A stretch of 50,518 bases of DNA from Prochlorococcus sp. AG-409-B13 (GCA_003216035.1 QCJM01000002.1:146426-196943), one strand, 5' to 3'; counted from the stretch's first letter, positions 27,085 to 37,898 are shown. The notes: generated from the letters alone by a model not told the origin. Numbers and translations are program-made.

Positions 27085-27696
27085 ATGCCTGCAAGCCTGA
27101 GTTCCCATCAACAGCATATAAACCCTCACACTCACAAGCAATCTGAGGGTTTATGTGCAGTTCCACCCTCCGCTGACAAACCACACTTGCACCTTGTAGT
27201 ACCCGAAGGGCAACTACAAGTTCATACAGCACCCTTTCGAGGAAGCTTTTCAGGTGTCTTGAGTGAAGCTTTAAGGGCTGCTGGTTTAGGAAGCAATGTA
27301 CTGATTGCACAATTCTTAAAAGGTGGCGTGGGCCAAGGACCAAAAGGGATTATTAAATTCTGTGGGCATCTTGAATGGTTAAGGCCAGATGTTCCTTATT
27401 GCATAACCGAAAAAGCAGAAGAGGGAATAACAAAAACAAATCAATGTAAGGGCAAAAAAGCTGTTGAAGCAATTTGGGAAAACTGCAAAGAGAAATTATC
27501 TTCAGGAGACCTGGATCAATTGGTTCTTGACGAAGTAGGCCTAGCGATATCTCTGGGCTACCTGAAAGAGAAGGAATTGATCTCTACCCTTGAACAAAGA
27601 CCTGCCGCGATGGATGTCATCCTTACTGGCCCAGCGATACCTTCTCAGGTAATTGGCATGGCTGATCAAGTCACCAAACTACGCAGTTATTTCTAA
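27085..27696 (+). CDS. cobO: CobO/BtuR-family adenosyltransferase homologue, degenerate P-loop
   Basis: Related to cob(I)yrinic acid a,c-diamide adenosyltransferase, which adds the adenosyl ligand of B12. It has 203 residues from the ATG at 27085. Family segments include SEALRAAGLGSNVLIAQFLK, QLVLDEVGLAISLGYL and DVILTGPAIP. The expected Walker A loop (GxxxxGKT) is replaced by HTAPFRGSFSGVL (about 47-59), without the lysine and threonine. It could be a diverged enzyme or a paralogue. Its stop overlaps the dcd ATG by one base. Confidence 0.8.
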   Translation: MPASLSSHQQHINPHTHKQSEGLCAVPPSADKPHLHLVVPEGQLQVHTAPFRGSFSGVLSEALRAAGLGSNVLIAQFLKGGVGQGPKGIIKFCGHLEWLRPDVPYCITEKAEEGITKTNQCKGKKAVEAIWENCKEKLSSGDLDQLVLDEVGLAISLGYLKEKELISTLEQRPAAMDVILTGPAIPSQVIGMADQVTKLRSYF

Positions 27697-28289
27697 TGTT
27701 GAAAAATGACCTATGGATTACTGAGCAAGCGAAGGCAGGGATGCTGGAACCTTTTCAAGCCAACTTGGTTCGCCATATAGGCCCAGAATCTAATCAACAA
27801 CCAGTTCTGAGTTTTGGTTGTTCTTCATATGGATATGACCTTCGCCTTTCATCAAAAGAGTTCCTAATCTTTCGTCACGTTCCAGGAACAGTGATGAATC
27901 CCAAAAAATTCAACCCTGCGAATCTAGAAAAGACCACACTAAATAAGGATAAAGATGGCGATTATTTCATTCTTCCGGCACATTCATATGGATTAGGTGT
28001 GGCATTAGAAAAAATGAAAGTTCCATCCAATATTACTGTTATTTGTCTTGGTAAAAGCACATATGCACGTCTTGGAATTATTGTAAATACAACACCTGCA
28101 GAAGCCAGCTGGGAAGGCCATCTTACTTTAGAGTTCAGCAATAGTTCAGGAGCAGATTGTCGTATATATGCCAATGAAGGTATATGTCAACTCCTATTCT
28201 TTGAGGGAGATCCTTGCAAAACAACATATAGCGATCGCAAAGGTAAGTATCAGCATCAACCTGAAAGTGTTACCCTCGCAAAGGTTTAG
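27696..28289 (+). CDS. dcd: dCTP deaminase
   Basis: Converts dCTP to dUTP on the route to dTMP. It has 197 residues. Motifs are SFGCSSYGYDLRLS, LGKSTYARLGIIVNTTPAEA and SWEGHLTLEFSN, the last carrying the catalytic glutamate. It overlaps cobO by one base and precedes thyX by two, so the three genes look co-transcribed. Pairing with thyX makes pathway sense. Confidence 0.97.
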   Translation: MLKNDLWITEQAKAGMLEPFQANLVRHIGPESNQQPVLSFGCSSYGYDLRLSSKEFLIFRHVPGTVMNPKKFNPANLEKTTLNKDKDGDYFILPAHSYGLGVALEKMKVPSNITVICLGKSTYARLGIIVNTTPAEASWEGHLTLEFSNSSGADCRIYANEGICQLLFFEGDPCKTTYSDRKGKYQHQPESVTLAKV

Positions 28290-28291
28290 AT

Positions 28292-28927
28292 ATGGGACTT
28301 GTCGAGTTAGTTTCTAGGACTCCAGAGGCAGAGCAAACAATGGCTTATATAGCCAGAGTTAGCAATCCCAAAAACCAAGACAACAAAGATTTCAAAGGAT
28401 TAATTCAATATTGCATCAAGAACGAACATTGGAGTGTTTTCGAGCAGGCATATATGACCCTCCAAATAGAAACAAATAGAGGGATTGCAGCCCAAATACT
28501 TCGGCATAGGTCTTTCACATTTCAAGAATTCTCTCAACGCTATGCAGACAGCACTCAACTTGGGAAGATCCCAATTCCTGAGCTGCGTAGACAAGACATT
28601 AAAAATAGGCAGAACTCAATTTCTGATCTTCCAGCAGAAGTAATAAGTAAGTTCCAAGAAAAAATAACATCTCATTTTCAAACTTCAATTGCACTCTATG
28701 AGGAAATGCTTAATGCAGGTATTGCAAAAGAATGTGCACGTTTTGTACTCCCTCTAGCAACTCCAACAAGGATTTATATGACAGGTTCCTGTAGATCATG
28801 GATTCACTACATCAAACTACGATCAGCTCATGGTACCCAAAAAGAGCATATGATAATTGCCAATGAATGCAAAAATATATTCTGCAAGCAATTCCCTGTT
28901 GTATCAGATGCTCTTGGCTGGCTTTAA
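28292..28927 (+). CDS. thyX: Flavin-dependent thymidylate synthase ThyX
   Basis: Makes dTMP from dUMP using FAD and methylene-tetrahydrofolate. It has 211 residues. The RHRx7S signature is present at residues 71-81 (RHRSFTFQEFS). SCRSWIHYIKLRSAHGTQKE near the C-terminus contains the catalytic region. It follows dcd after two bases. Use of ThyX instead of ThyA is usual in marine picocyanobacteria. It is convergent with txlA-like, with a small TCATGT/ACATGA hairpin (28930-28945) between. Confidence 0.97.
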   Translation: MGLVELVSRTPEAEQTMAYIARVSNPKNQDNKDFKGLIQYCIKNEHWSVFEQAYMTLQIETNRGIAAQILRHRSFTFQEFSQRYADSTQLGKIPIPELRRQDIKNRQNSISDLPAEVISKFQEKITSHFQTSIALYEEMLNAGIAKECARFVLPLATPTRIYMTGSCRSWIHYIKLRSAHGTQKEHMIIANECKNIFCKQFPVVSDALGWL

Positions 28928-28961
28928 AATCATGTGAAAACATGAAATCATAATAGAATCT

Positions 28962-29534
28962 TCAACTATGGCTCATTGGAGTTATAGATTTATCAACTTC
29001 TAAATTTTGGCCTAAGAAAGAATCTTTAGGAATTAAGCCAGTAAGTGAAACCACTCCTGGAAAGGATGGCAATGTTTTATTTTCCATCAAAGCATTTACA
29101 AGCTCATTAATTTGTTTTTCTGAGCGGACTCCAAGAGATTTTCCCTTGGGGCCGCCATTAGCGTCAAAAAAATTCAACTGCGGTATACCATTAACTTGAT
29201 AGCTATCGACAAAATCCTGCCATCGAATATTGTCTACATTAAGCAAAACAATATCAATCTGATTATTATATTTCTCTTCTATTTGCAACATTGCTGGAGC
29301 CATCTCTCGACAAGCTTCACACCAATCAGCATAAAATTCAAAAATTGTTGGGCGACCATTTGCTAATGCCGTATCTGGGTCCAGGGAACGACGAGCTAAC
29401 TGATCTAAAGGGCTTTGCGAATTAAGGCCCCCTGCTCGCAAGAAGAAAAGCATCATTGCAAGCAGCAAGCCTACTGAAAGCAACAGAATTCTTTGCCACT
29501 TATTGAGTCCATAAGGCTGAGCACTATATGTCAT
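28962..29534 (-). CDS. txlA: Membrane-anchored thioredoxin-like protein (TxlA/HCF164 type)
   Basis: 190 residues from the ATG at 29534. One N-terminal membrane helix (about residues 14-33) precedes a thioredoxin domain with the redox motif WCEAC (Cys72, Cys75) and the cis-proline segment VNGIPQLNFFD. It resembles cyanobacterial TxlA and plant HCF164, which pass reducing power across the thylakoid membrane for cytochrome assembly; that role is inferred from family. A TTG at 29540 is an alternative start. Confidence 0.88.
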   Translation of the reverse strand: MTYSAQPYGLNKWQRILLLSVGLLLAMMLFFLRAGGLNSQSPLDQLARRSLDPDTALANGRPTIFEFYADWCEACREMAPAMLQIEEKYNNQIDIVLLNVDNIRWQDFVDSYQVNGIPQLNFFDANGGPKGKSLGVRSEKQINELVNALMENKTLPSFPGVVSLTGLIPKDSFLGQNLEVDKSITPMSHS

Positions 29535-29684
29535 ATACAAATTGATCCAAAAGTGACTTTGATATTTTCTCTATTATCCTTTCACAAACTCAGAAAAAAC
29601 ACATCAAAAATCAGTGCAACTGCATACTTTTAAATTTCCACCAAACAAGATGATAAAAGCATTGATCATCTTTTAAGAAGATCT

Positions 29685-31745
29685 TTAGAGTTTGCAGATA
29701 TTCCTTTGGAGATTAAGATAACTCCAAAAATTCCCCAAGACTTTCTTGGTGAAAAAACGTGTTTCAGGATATGGAATCCGCTCAACCCATAATTCGGGCT
29801 CTAATTCGAGTTCAGGAGAATTCCAATCTGAAACAACTGTGGGGCCTGCATTATAACTAGCAATTGCAAGCCAAGGATTACTATTCCATCTTTTCAAGAG
29901 GCTCACTAGATATCTACTTCCTAAGAGAATATTAATACTTGGGTCTGCAAGTGAATTATTAGTGACTGGTGCATCAGATAAATCACTTGCCGTTTCTGGC
30001 ATTAATTGCATAAGGCCTATAGCTCCAACAATAGATTTCACTCCTGGAGAAAAACGAGACTCTTGTTTAGAGATGGCTAATAAAAGTTCTGGTCGAACTC
30101 CACTTTTAGAACTTGCTATTTGTATCTCAGGCCAAAATCTATAAGGAAATTGACTGCGATGCAAAAGCTGACGTGTATAACAACTGCCCCCAACAAATCT
30201 CAAGCTGAGTTGATTTAACTTAGCAAGACCCATCCAATCATCACCAACTGCCATTCTCAATCGTCCCTCAACCAATATTTCCTCAGAAATATCTTTTTGA
30301 GGCAAAGGCTTAACCCTACTACTTCTCCAAGTTTCCCACGCATCATTCGGAAAGCCAAGTCTCCAGAGCTTGTTAACTAATAATTCTTGACTATTAAGTT
30401 GCTCCCAAAACTGAGGAGCTCCTGGTCTTGAAGTAAGCAAATTATTGTCAATTAATTGAGGCAAGTCATCAAGTTCAAGCCTAACTTTTGCTCTCCAAGT
30501 GTAATAACCATCAGGATAAAGCTGAATCAATTTTTTCCATATCTGCTTTGCAAGGAAAGGCCTTTGAAGCTTCTCAGCAATAAAACCCATCCAAAATTCC
30601 TTTCTTGATGCAATTGGACTTGGTAAATTCTCAGTTGAAATCATTTCAAGAATCGAACGCGCCTTACTCCATGAACCTTCCAGCAAAGCCTCGCGAGCTA
30701 AATCCCACTGAAGTTCCCAACTTTCTGGATGTTCAGGCCAAAGGCTAAAAAAGATCTTATTATCACTATCAGGTTTTAGGCGGATCCTTGCTGCTTGAAA
30801 ATAAGGTGATTTCTTCAAAAGAGCTTCAGGTAGATTTTGAAGCAAAGAAATATTTGGATTAGCCTTAGTGCTGAGAAGCTTCAACGCTTCCAGCCCTTGA
30901 AAAGAATTAGAGTTTTCTTTAGCAACCTGAAATAAAAGTGCTTCTCCCTTATCCATAATTTCAGGGTCACCTTGCAAAATAGCTTGACCTATAGCAAGAG
31001 ATGTAGAAGAAGATCTTGGAATTTTATTACTACACTCCAATGCTGCACTGCCATCACCTAAAAGTGCTAATCCATAAGCAATTACATTCCTATCATTCAG
31101 GTTTTCAACAGGTAGCAAGCATGCTTCGCGTAATAATTTGGCCGCACCAGGCCAGCGAACTCCCCAGCGAGCCAAATGAACAGCACTTTGATGCAATGAC
31201 TTTCTATCGATAACACTTTCAATGGCACTTGCCAATGCAGCAGGATGAGCTGGATGTCGCTGAAAAAGCTGCTGCCTTAATTGTTTATTTTTTCTCCCCA
31301 AGAAGTAATAGGCATCAGCAGCTGATGGTGACATAGGGAATCTATCTAAAAGATTTCGCCAAGCATTGTTTGACTTTTTAGATTGTCCTAATCTTGCATA
31401 TATTTGTGCCTGAAACTTAAGTACAAAACCTGAGAGAGGATCTTCACCCCATCCTTGACCTTCTAATATTCTCAGGTTCCTATTTGGAGAATCTTTTGAC
31501 TTAGAAACTAAAAGCAATGCCGCTTCACGACGCCTAGCCGGATCAATTGACCACCTATAAGCTTGCCAAAGCTTTGAATAAGAACTCTGAGGTGTAAGTA
31601 AATCTTGTGAAAAGCTTATAGTATACTTACCTACACAAATTGAGCCCAGGGTGATCAATGCTATTTGACAGAAGAAATTAAATCCATGTACAGGAGTTAG
31701 CTTCAAAACTGAACTATAACTATGCCTATTCTGTAGTAAGAACAT
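29685..31745 (-). CDS. slt: Soluble lytic murein transglycosylase
   Basis: Cleaves glycan strands of peptidoglycan. It has 686 residues. An N-terminal hydrophobic segment (about 25-45) is a signal or anchor. A long helical-repeat superhelix follows, and the C-terminal Slt catalytic domain holds Glu562 in LAISKQESRFSPG, then GAIGLMQLMPETA and AIASYNAGP. Layout matches Slt70. The ATG at 31745 is unambiguous. Confidence 0.93.
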   Translation of the reverse strand: MFLLQNRHSYSSVLKLTPVHGFNFFCQIALITLGSICVGKYTISFSQDLLTPQSSYSKLWQAYRWSIDPARRREAALLLVSKSKDSPNRNLRILEGQGWGEDPLSGFVLKFQAQIYARLGQSKKSNNAWRNLLDRFPMSPSAADAYYFLGRKNKQLRQQLFQRHPAHPAALASAIESVIDRKSLHQSAVHLARWGVRWPGAAKLLREACLLPVENLNDRNVIAYGLALLGDGSAALECSNKIPRSSSTSLAIGQAILQGDPEIMDKGEALLFQVAKENSNSFQGLEALKLLSTKANPNISLLQNLPEALLKKSPYFQAARIRLKPDSDNKIFFSLWPEHPESWELQWDLAREALLEGSWSKARSILEMISTENLPSPIASRKEFWMGFIAEKLQRPFLAKQIWKKLIQLYPDGYYTWRAKVRLELDDLPQLIDNNLLTSRPGAPQFWEQLNSQELLVNKLWRLGFPNDAWETWRSSRVKPLPQKDISEEILVEGRLRMAVGDDWMGLAKLNQLSLRFVGGSCYTRQLLHRSQFPYRFWPEIQIASSKSGVRPELLLAISKQESRFSPGVKSIVGAIGLMQLMPETASDLSDAPVTNNSLADPSINILLGSRYLVSLLKRWNSNPWLAIASYNAGPTVVSDWNSPELELEPELWVERIPYPETRFFTKKVLGNFWSYLNLQRNICKL

Positions 31746-31862
31746 GAGCTTTGAATTAGCCCCTCCTAATTTGTTACCAAACCAAATTAGTCTTTTTCAA
31801 ATTAATGGCTAAAGCTATTTTCTCTTTAGAAGTTATCTATACATAATCTACATAATGACTCT

Positions 31863-32579
31863 TCATTCATCCAAGGTTTTGAAAGGCAAGATTCTCTTTT
31901 TCAAACAATCTAATGCTTTGTATTTCTCCTCTAAAACTATCAGTTCTGGAACTTTATTTTTATTCCTATAGTAAATAGCTCTATAAACCCTAAGGCCTTG
32001 GCCAAGAACATAATTTTCTCTTTCAGTTTGAACAGGGAAAAGGCTCCTATCCAACCATCTACCATCTCCAAAAGAATTAAAGCAGCCACTCATTTCAACA
32101 AGCTTTACCATAGGCTGAATAACATCCAACAAATCACTCTGAAGGTATAGTTCTCGGCCAGGCTGAAGTGCATTGGCTAATGCAATTAATAATTCAGGCT
32201 GCAGTACTCTTCTCTTATAATGACGTCTTTTAAACCAAGGGTCGGGGAATTGTATTGATACTTTCTGAAGTAAATCATTTGGCAGATCAAGCAGCCATTC
32301 ATGCAAACTTACATTGACATTGCAAAATAAAAAACGAAGGTTAGCAAGTCCCAGTTGAGTACAGTCGCTGTCGGCTAAAGCGACAAGAGGTCGCCTAATT
32401 TCCAAGCCAAGATGATTCCATTCAGGGTTCATTAAGGCCATCCCTAATAAGAACTTACCCCTAGCAGAACCAATATCCAGATGAATTGGCTGATCATAGT
32501 TCTCAAAAAGATCACTAGGATTTGGCAGCTTTAAAGGAAGCTGAAAATAACGACTCAGGGGATTAACGTGCTGACGCAA
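31863..32579 (-). CDS. trmB: tRNA (guanine-N7)-methyltransferase TrmB
   Basis: Methylates G46 in tRNA variable loops using SAM. It has 238 residues. The SAM site is [15 protein letters not shown], followed by the [10 protein letters not shown] segment and the signature [20 protein letters not shown]. The start is a TTG at 32579. It lies two bases after the stop of the truncated FIST gene, so its transcript likely begins upstream in that remnant. Confidence 0.93.
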   Translation of the reverse strand: MRQHVNPLSRYFQLPLKLPNPSDLFENYDQPIHLDIGSARGKFLLGMALMNPEWNHLGLEIRRPLVALADSDCTQLGLANLRFLFCNVNVSLHEWLLDLPNDLLQKVSIQFPDPWFKRRHYKRRVLQPELLIALANALQPGRELYLQSDLLDVIQPMVKLVEMSGCFNSFGDGRWLDRSLFPVQTERENYVLGQGLRVYRAIYYRNKNKVPELIVLEEKYKALDCLKKRILPFKTLDE

Positions 32580-32581
32580 TG

Positions 32582-33168
32582 CTAAAAATTCCGAGATATA
32601 GGAGCAGAAGGTGCATGGTGGGAGCCGCCAACACCTCCAACAATCTTCGTAGAAGGATACGCGTAATCCAAACCACTAATTAAGTCATTTGTAAAAGGGG
32701 AAGTTGGATCAACAAACAAAAGCATGCTTCTGTTTTGAGAAGAATCAACACCAACCCAGTCTTTCCAATGTTCAGAAGGTCCATCTAGATCTGGTAAATC
32801 TTCAGGATTTAAATAAAAAGTCTTCAGCAAGCCACCCGGCAATCGCAACATCGTGATCCTGAGAGCTGGCTTCATCTCAAGTTCTGAAGCTTTTCCCTGC
32901 GCGTTAGTACCAATTACTCCTACCCCTACGCAACCAAGCCAATGTGATGAATTTAGGTGCAAACGCAATAAGGGGATCAAGCGAATCAAGTCACTCGCAT
33001 AATCAGTTGAGACAAATACAAAAACCAGGTCAGCTCGAGGGAGTCCTGAAAGATTCCTCGCGACTTCTTTAACTGCAGCTTCGAGAGAAGGCTTATCAGA
33101 CAAGGCCGTTCTGCAGAAAACCCCAGAAGAACGATTCCCAAACCAGTCAAGTGGAGAAAAAGCTCCAT
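32582..33168 (-). pseudogene. FIST-domain sensor gene remnant
   Basis: The readable frame (TTG 33103 to stop 32582) matches the FIST N-terminal domain: LEAAVKEVARNL, FVSTDYASDLIRLIPLLR, SHWLGCVGVGVIG and [12 protein letters not shown]. It stops after about 173 residues, where full-length FIST proteins continue with a C-terminal half of similar size. Protein-like sequence (DWFGNRSSGVFCRTAL) extends upstream of 33103 in the same frame but has no start codon. An ATG at 33168 lies in another frame and would join correctly if the A run at 33157-33161 had one more base. Both features point to a decayed gene. FIST proteins are thought to sense small ligands. Confidence 0.75.
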
Positions 33169-33237
33169 AGCTTTGACCTTAACAACCCTGACAGGAGTCA
33201 TCACAGGATTGATAATGGCGCCTTACGAAAAAACTTC

Positions 33238-33849
33238 GTGGTCGAAATCAATTACCGCATTCTTGTCTGGCTTGCCTACCGACTAGCTGCGACCTTTGCC
33301 GTGGGCCTTCCATTGGTATTACTTATTTGGGCCTCACTACGTAAAGAAGGTTCAATGGTCAGATTGCTATCTATCTATTGGAAAATTGCAAGTCTGCTTG
33401 CCATCAGCATGCTGCTCCTTACAGACAAGCGTCCTATTGGATATTTAACGTCCTTTATTGCCCCATTTTTAATGGTGGCTTCAGTCTGGTTCTGGGTAGA
33501 TCTAAATGAAGAGCTTGCGGATCTTCCGCAATGGCGTGCCTTGCCCTTAACGATAAGGCTCTGGCGTTGGGCACTAAGTGGTTTTGGCCTACTTACAGCA
33601 AGTCTGACCTTCCTAAGTCTGCCATGCTTAGAAATCACAACAGGAGAAATTTGCAATGCGTGGCTTGAAGTACCTATAGGATTTCATCAAATTACCAAAA
33701 GAGTATTAAGCTTCGTTTTAGGAGCGAATTGGACAGAAGGACTAGCCGCATTCATTGGGTATATAGCTCTAATCGCATATTTAGTGGGTATTTTACAGTG
33801 GCTTTTGATTAGATTACCCAAACAAGGAAGGATAGCCGGAGATTTCTAA
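33238..33849 (+). CDS. DUF3177 family membrane protein
   Basis: About 203 residues with five or six hydrophobic helices (for example LAATFAVGLPLVLLIWASL and the long AFIGYIALIAYLVGILQWLL). Conserved-looking polar stretches are DKRPIGYLTSF and WFWVDLNEELADLPQWRALP. It matches my memory of the cyanobacterial DUF3177 family; function is unknown. GTG at 33238 is the best start; the frame is open to 33151 but that part overlaps the FIST remnant start and is not hydrophobic. Confidence 0.8.
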   Translation: MVEINYRILVWLAYRLAATFAVGLPLVLLIWASLRKEGSMVRLLSIYWKIASLLAISMLLLTDKRPIGYLTSFIAPFLMVASVWFWVDLNEELADLPQWRALPLTIRLWRWALSGFGLLTASLTFLSLPCLEITTGEICNAWLEVPIGFHQITKRVLSFVLGANWTEGLAAFIGYIALIAYLVGILQWLLIRLPKQGRIAGDF

Positions 33850-34174
33850 TGAGATCGATTACATATTTTAGGAATTCCCATTGAGTAAGCTAAAGAATTA
33901 AGAGGAATTAAAATCAATAAATCACGAGATTATCCGCCATCCTAATAAAAGTAAGAAGCCTCATAAAGGCAATCATTACAAGACTAAAGTAGAAGCACTT
34001 TTTATTCAAAGTTGAACATTCTTGCTCAAAATTAGTTAGGCTTAGAGAGACAGTTTACAACAAGCTATTTATAATTCGGCAGGCATTAATTAAGTGGCAA
34101 ATCTCAATGAGAGAGTATCTTTAAAATATTTAGAAGTATACATCTCATTTACGAATTAAGCCTCGAAAAACCGA
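33850..34174. other. Gene-free gap between convergent DUF3177 and ileS
   Basis: About 325 AT-rich bases. No open frame longer than a few dozen codons, no tRNA and no strong hairpin were seen, although both neighbouring transcripts should end here. Confidence 0.5.
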
Positions 34175-37084
34175 TCATTTAATACGGCCCAGAACCTCTA
34201 CGCATCGTCCACAAAGCCTTAAATGTTCAGGGTATTGGCCGATATCACTTTCAAAATGCCAACAACGATCACATTTCACACCACGCGCCTTAGCCACTTC
34301 AACCATTGCGATGTCGGTCTCTTGATGAGCTAACAGTTCTGCCCAAGGTTCACCACCTAATTGCAATTGAGAAACCAGCATCCAATCTCTTAAACCATCC
34401 ACTTCTGGGTCTCCATGAACGTCGATCCAAAGAAGAGCATCCTTCAAAGATTTTTGCTTAGGTTCAATTCTTATTGCTGCCTCGAGAGCAGCACCAAGCT
34501 CTTGATTAATGCGACAATCTTCAATCACGCGATTTACGACACTGCGTAATTCTCTTAATTGTTTAATTGGTTCAACTAATGAAGAGTCTCTCCAAGAGTC
34601 AGGGACTGTGGGCCAACCTCTAAGGAAGACAGATTCTTCTTTCACTGAATATGGCAAGTTTTGCCATATGTCCTCAGCTGTATGGCACAAAACAGGAGCT
34701 ATAACACCAGCAAGTCTTTCCACAATAAGAGCCATTACTGTTTGACAAGTCCTTCTACGATTGTCTGAAGGGGCACTTACATAGAGCCTATCTTTGGCTA
34801 TGTCTAGATAAAAATTGGATAAGTCCACCACACAATAGCTCTGAAGCAACTGAAAGAATCTAGAGAATTCGTATTCTTCAAATGAAGCAGAAATCTCATC
34901 CAAAACTTGAGCAGTTCTTTGTAACATCCACCTGTCTAAAAGTGGCAACTCTTCAACTGGAATGGCATTTACTTTAGGATCAAAATCATGAAGGTTTCCT
35001 AATAAGTATCTAGCCGTATTTCTCACCTTTCTATAAACATCTGACAGCTGTCTCAATATATTATCTCCAATAGGTACATCTACAGAATAATCAACTGAAC
35101 TAACCCATAGACGCATTACATCTGCCCCAAATGGGGGTTCTTTCTTCTTATTTACACCTCCTTCAATAATAACTAGGGGATCAACGACATTACCCAACGA
35201 CTTACTCATTTTTCGTCCTTTTTCATCAAGCGCGAATCCATGCGTTAAGACACTGCCATAAGGGGCTTTCCCATTAACAGCGACTGAAGTAAGCAGTGAA
35301 GACTGAAACCAACCTCTATGCTGATCCGAGCCTTCCAAGTAAAGATCAGCAGGGTATGTCAAGTTATCTCTTTTACTAGAAACTGCTGCCCAACTAGATC
35401 CTGAATCAAACCAAACATCCATAGTATCTGTACCTTTTCTCCAAAGATGTGCTTCCAAGGCATAAGAAGGAGGTAATAACTGAGCTTCATCAAATTCCCA
35501 CCAAACATCTGCCCCATGTTTTAAAATAAGGGCATAGACATGTTCAATAGTCTCTGCATTTAGCAGGATTTCCTCCCCTTGCCGTTGATAGAAAACAGGA
35601 ATTGGAACACCCCAAGTTCGCTGCCTAGAGATACACCAATCGCCACGATCTCTTACCATCGCCTCAATACGATTCCGTCCAGATTCTGGGAGCCAATCTA
35701 CTGAATGAATAGAATCTAGAGCTTGATCACGAAATCCCTCTACTGACGCGAACCACTGTTGAGTGGCACGGAATATAGTTGGTTTTTTAGTTCGCCAATC
35801 ATATGGATAACGATGCATATATTTCTCTTCTTTAAGCAAGGCCCCAACATCTTCTAAAGACTTAATGATTACATGATTAGCATCTTTAAGAACATTTAAG
35901 CCTGCGAACTGCCCTGCTTCAGATGTAAGCATTCCCGATTCATCTACTGGGCAAAGCACTGGGAGATTATTCTTCCGCCCAGTATTAAAGTCATCCACTC
36001 CATGACCTGGAGCAGTATGAACTAAACCAGTGCCTGAATCAGTAGTAATGTAATCACCTCCAATCAAAATAGGGCTTTCGCGATCAAAAAGAGGATTGCG
36101 ATATATCAAACCCTCCAAAAGCTTACCTTTAACAGTTGCTTTAACACTAAGAGATAACTGAAGCTTCTCTTGAAGAGGGTCCAGTAATTTTGCTGCCAAA
36201 ATAAATACTTCACCCTGATTATTCTCGGCAAAAACATATTCAATTCGCTCATTCACTGAAACTGCCAAGTTCGCTGGCAATGTCCAAGGTGTTGTCGTCC
36301 AAACAACTACTTTTAATTTTTTTATAAGATCTTGTTTATGTTTAGGCAGAACCAAACCTTGCTTAGCAAGCAGAGATTCCAAAGTCTCTGGAATCTCAAC
36401 AGCAGAAAAAGCGACATAAACACTAGGGCTGGTATGACCTTCTGGATATTCCAATTCAGCTTCCGCTAAAGCAGTCCTAGAGCTTGGGCTCCAATGAACT
36501 GGCTTTAGCCCTCTATAGATATATCCCTTAAGAGCCATCGAGCCAAATACCTTAATTTGAGCAGCCTCATATTCCTTTTCCAGGGTGAGATAAGGATGAT
36601 TCCAATCTGCCCAAACACCCCATCGCTGAAATCCAGCCATTTGGCTTTTTACTTGTTTTAAAGCATAAGCAGAGGCCTTCTTTCGCAATTTCAAAGGAGT
36701 TAAATCATTTCGTTGTTGCTGATCAAGGTTTTGTAGAACTTTCAGCTCGATAGGCAAGCCATGGCAATCCCACCCAGGCACAAAACGTACTTTCCTACCT
36801 TGCAAAATCTTGTATTTATTGATGATGTCTTTGAGCACCTTATTAAGAGCATGCCCCATATGAAGGGGACCATTTGCATAAGGGGGGCCATCATGCAAAG
36901 TGAAACTTGGGCCAGGATTACTTAAACCAAGCTGCAGATCAATGCCTTTTGCTCGCCAAAAAGCTTGCAACTCAGGCTCTCGCTGAGTTGCATTGGCACG
37001 CATCCCAAAACCTGTCTTTAAAAGGTTTAAGGTTGCCTTATAAGATGGAGGGTCTCCACCGTCGAGGGGCTTCTCCTGAGTCAA
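34175..37084 (-). CDS. ileS: Isoleucyl-tRNA synthetase
   Basis: Class I synthetase of 969 residues. The HIGH motif is HMGH at residues 75-78 in [21 protein letters not shown] is at about residue 625 ([15 protein letters not shown]). The editing domain contains [13 protein letters not shown]. The C-terminal zinc site is [12 protein letters not shown] and CGRCVEVL. The start is a TTG at 37084, before [10 protein letters not shown]; no in-frame ATG lies close upstream. Length is normal for the bacterial zinc-containing type. Confidence 0.97.
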   Translation of the reverse strand: MTQEKPLDGGDPPSYKATLNLLKTGFGMRANATQREPELQAFWRAKGIDLQLGLSNPGPSFTLHDGPPYANGPLHMGHALNKVLKDIINKYKILQGRKVRFVPGWDCHGLPIELKVLQNLDQQQRNDLTPLKLRKKASAYALKQVKSQMAGFQRWGVWADWNHPYLTLEKEYEAAQIKVFGSMALKGYIYRGLKPVHWSPSSRTALAEAELEYPEGHTSPSVYVAFSAVEIPETLESLLAKQGLVLPKHKQDLIKKLKVVVWTTTPWTLPANLAVSVNERIEYVFAENNQGEVFILAAKLLDPLQEKLQLSLSVKATVKGKLLEGLIYRNPLFDRESPILIGGDYITTDSGTGLVHTAPGHGVDDFNTGRKNNLPVLCPVDESGMLTSEAGQFAGLNVLKDANHVIIKSLEDVGALLKEEKYMHRYPYDWRTKKPTIFRATQQWFASVEGFRDQALDSIHSVDWLPESGRNRIEAMVRDRGDWCISRQRTWGVPIPVFYQRQGEEILLNAETIEHVYALILKHGADVWWEFDEAQLLPPSYALEAHLWRKGTDTMDVWFDSGSSWAAVSSKRDNLTYPADLYLEGSDQHRGWFQSSLLTSVAVNGKAPYGSVLTHGFALDEKGRKMSKSLGNVVDPLVIIEGGVNKKKEPPFGADVMRLWVSSVDYSVDVPIGDNILRQLSDVYRKVRNTARYLLGNLHDFDPKVNAIPVEELPLLDRWMLQRTAQVLDEISASFEEYEFSRFFQLLQSYCVVDLSNFYLDIAKDRLYVSAPSDNRRRTCQTVMALIVERLAGVIAPVLCHTAEDIWQNLPYSVKEESVFLRGWPTVPDSWRDSSLVEPIKQLRELRSVVNRVIEDCRINQELGAALEAAIRIEPKQKSLKDALLWIDVHGDPEVDGLRDWMLVSQLQLGGEPWAELLAHQETDIAMVEVAKARGVKCDRCWHFESDIGQYPEHLRLCGRCVEVLGRIK

Positions 37085-37106
37085 TGTGATCTTGTATCAA
37101 CAAAGA

Positions 37107-37655
37107 TTATGAATCCTTAGATGAACCACCTTGGTCTGAAGGAACATCTTTGGAAGTAAAGGCAGTCTCCTTAGAGTCCCCAGAGGGATCATTAAAAGAA
37201 ATCTGATTTTTTTCATTCTGCTTTTGAGAGTTTGGATTGTCTGGACGGACCCATTTCTTGCGCCTTCCACTTTGTTTAGGCTTAGGGCTTAGGAATTTTA
37301 AGGATGATGAAAAATTACCACCTAGGCTTGCTATTGAAGCACTCAACTGCTGAAGGCTAGTAGCCCATCTTTCTTTTGAACTCAAACTAACTTTCTCACT
37401 TTCACTAAGTTGTTGCCATCTACTCTGAGCCACCTCAAACCCTAGTCTGCCAATTAACGCAGAGCTAAAAATCACTGCCAAAACAGGAGCTCCTCTAAGC
37501 CGATCATTACTAGTAACTAATACAAGTCCAAGTAAAAGTATCACCGCTCCCCAGACTCCGTCTCTTGGGCGACTGAGCTCAGTAAGGATGATAGGGAGTA
37601 GCATTACAGCTAGCCCAATGACAAAAGAAATATCTCCAACAATGATGGCCAACAT
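37107..37655 (-). CDS. ycf66: Ycf66 family protein
   Basis: 182 residues. The N-terminal third has three hydrophobic segments with the ILTELSRPRDGVWGAVILL motif that resembles the Ycf66 N-terminal domain. The rest is a polar, low-complexity tail rich in Ser, Lys and Gln. Ycf66 is kept in cyanobacteria and some plastids without a firm function. It lies just upstream of ileS in the same orientation. Confidence 0.75.
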   Translation of the reverse strand: MLAIIVGDISFVIGLAVMLLPIILTELSRPRDGVWGAVILLLGLVLVTSNDRLRGAPVLAVIFSSALIGRLGFEVAQSRWQQLSESEKVSLSSKERWATSLQQLSASIASLGGNFSSSLKFLSPKPKQSGRRKKWVRPDNPNSQKQNEKNQISFNDPSGDSKETAFTSKDVPSDQGGSSKDS

Positions 37656-37898
37656 AATTGGATTAGAGGCCTAGTCCCATTTTGAAATTTTACCGAGCCA
37701 AATGAATCATCCAGTGAGAAAAGTTGATCACAATCTGGTTTTCGTTTGTTCAACACCAAAAAATGGCTTCACGAGAAACTGGAATGTGGACTTGTTAAGT
37801 TCTGCCCACAGCATGCTTGGATGCGTCTCATAGCAAAAAGAGAGCTTTTCCACTCTGTTAGGCTCAAAAAGGTAATTGGCAATCGCTGATATCCATTG

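Noticed and set aside
28226-28233. HIP1 octamer GCGATCGC in dcd (and another inside tRNA-Ala)
   Set aside because: Two copies in 50 kb are compatible with chance; no HIP1 enrichment is suggested.
32986-33204. 72-residue minus-strand frame overlapping the FIST start
   Set aside because: It is the shifted frame of the FIST 5' end; the protein-like sequence is in the neighbouring frame.
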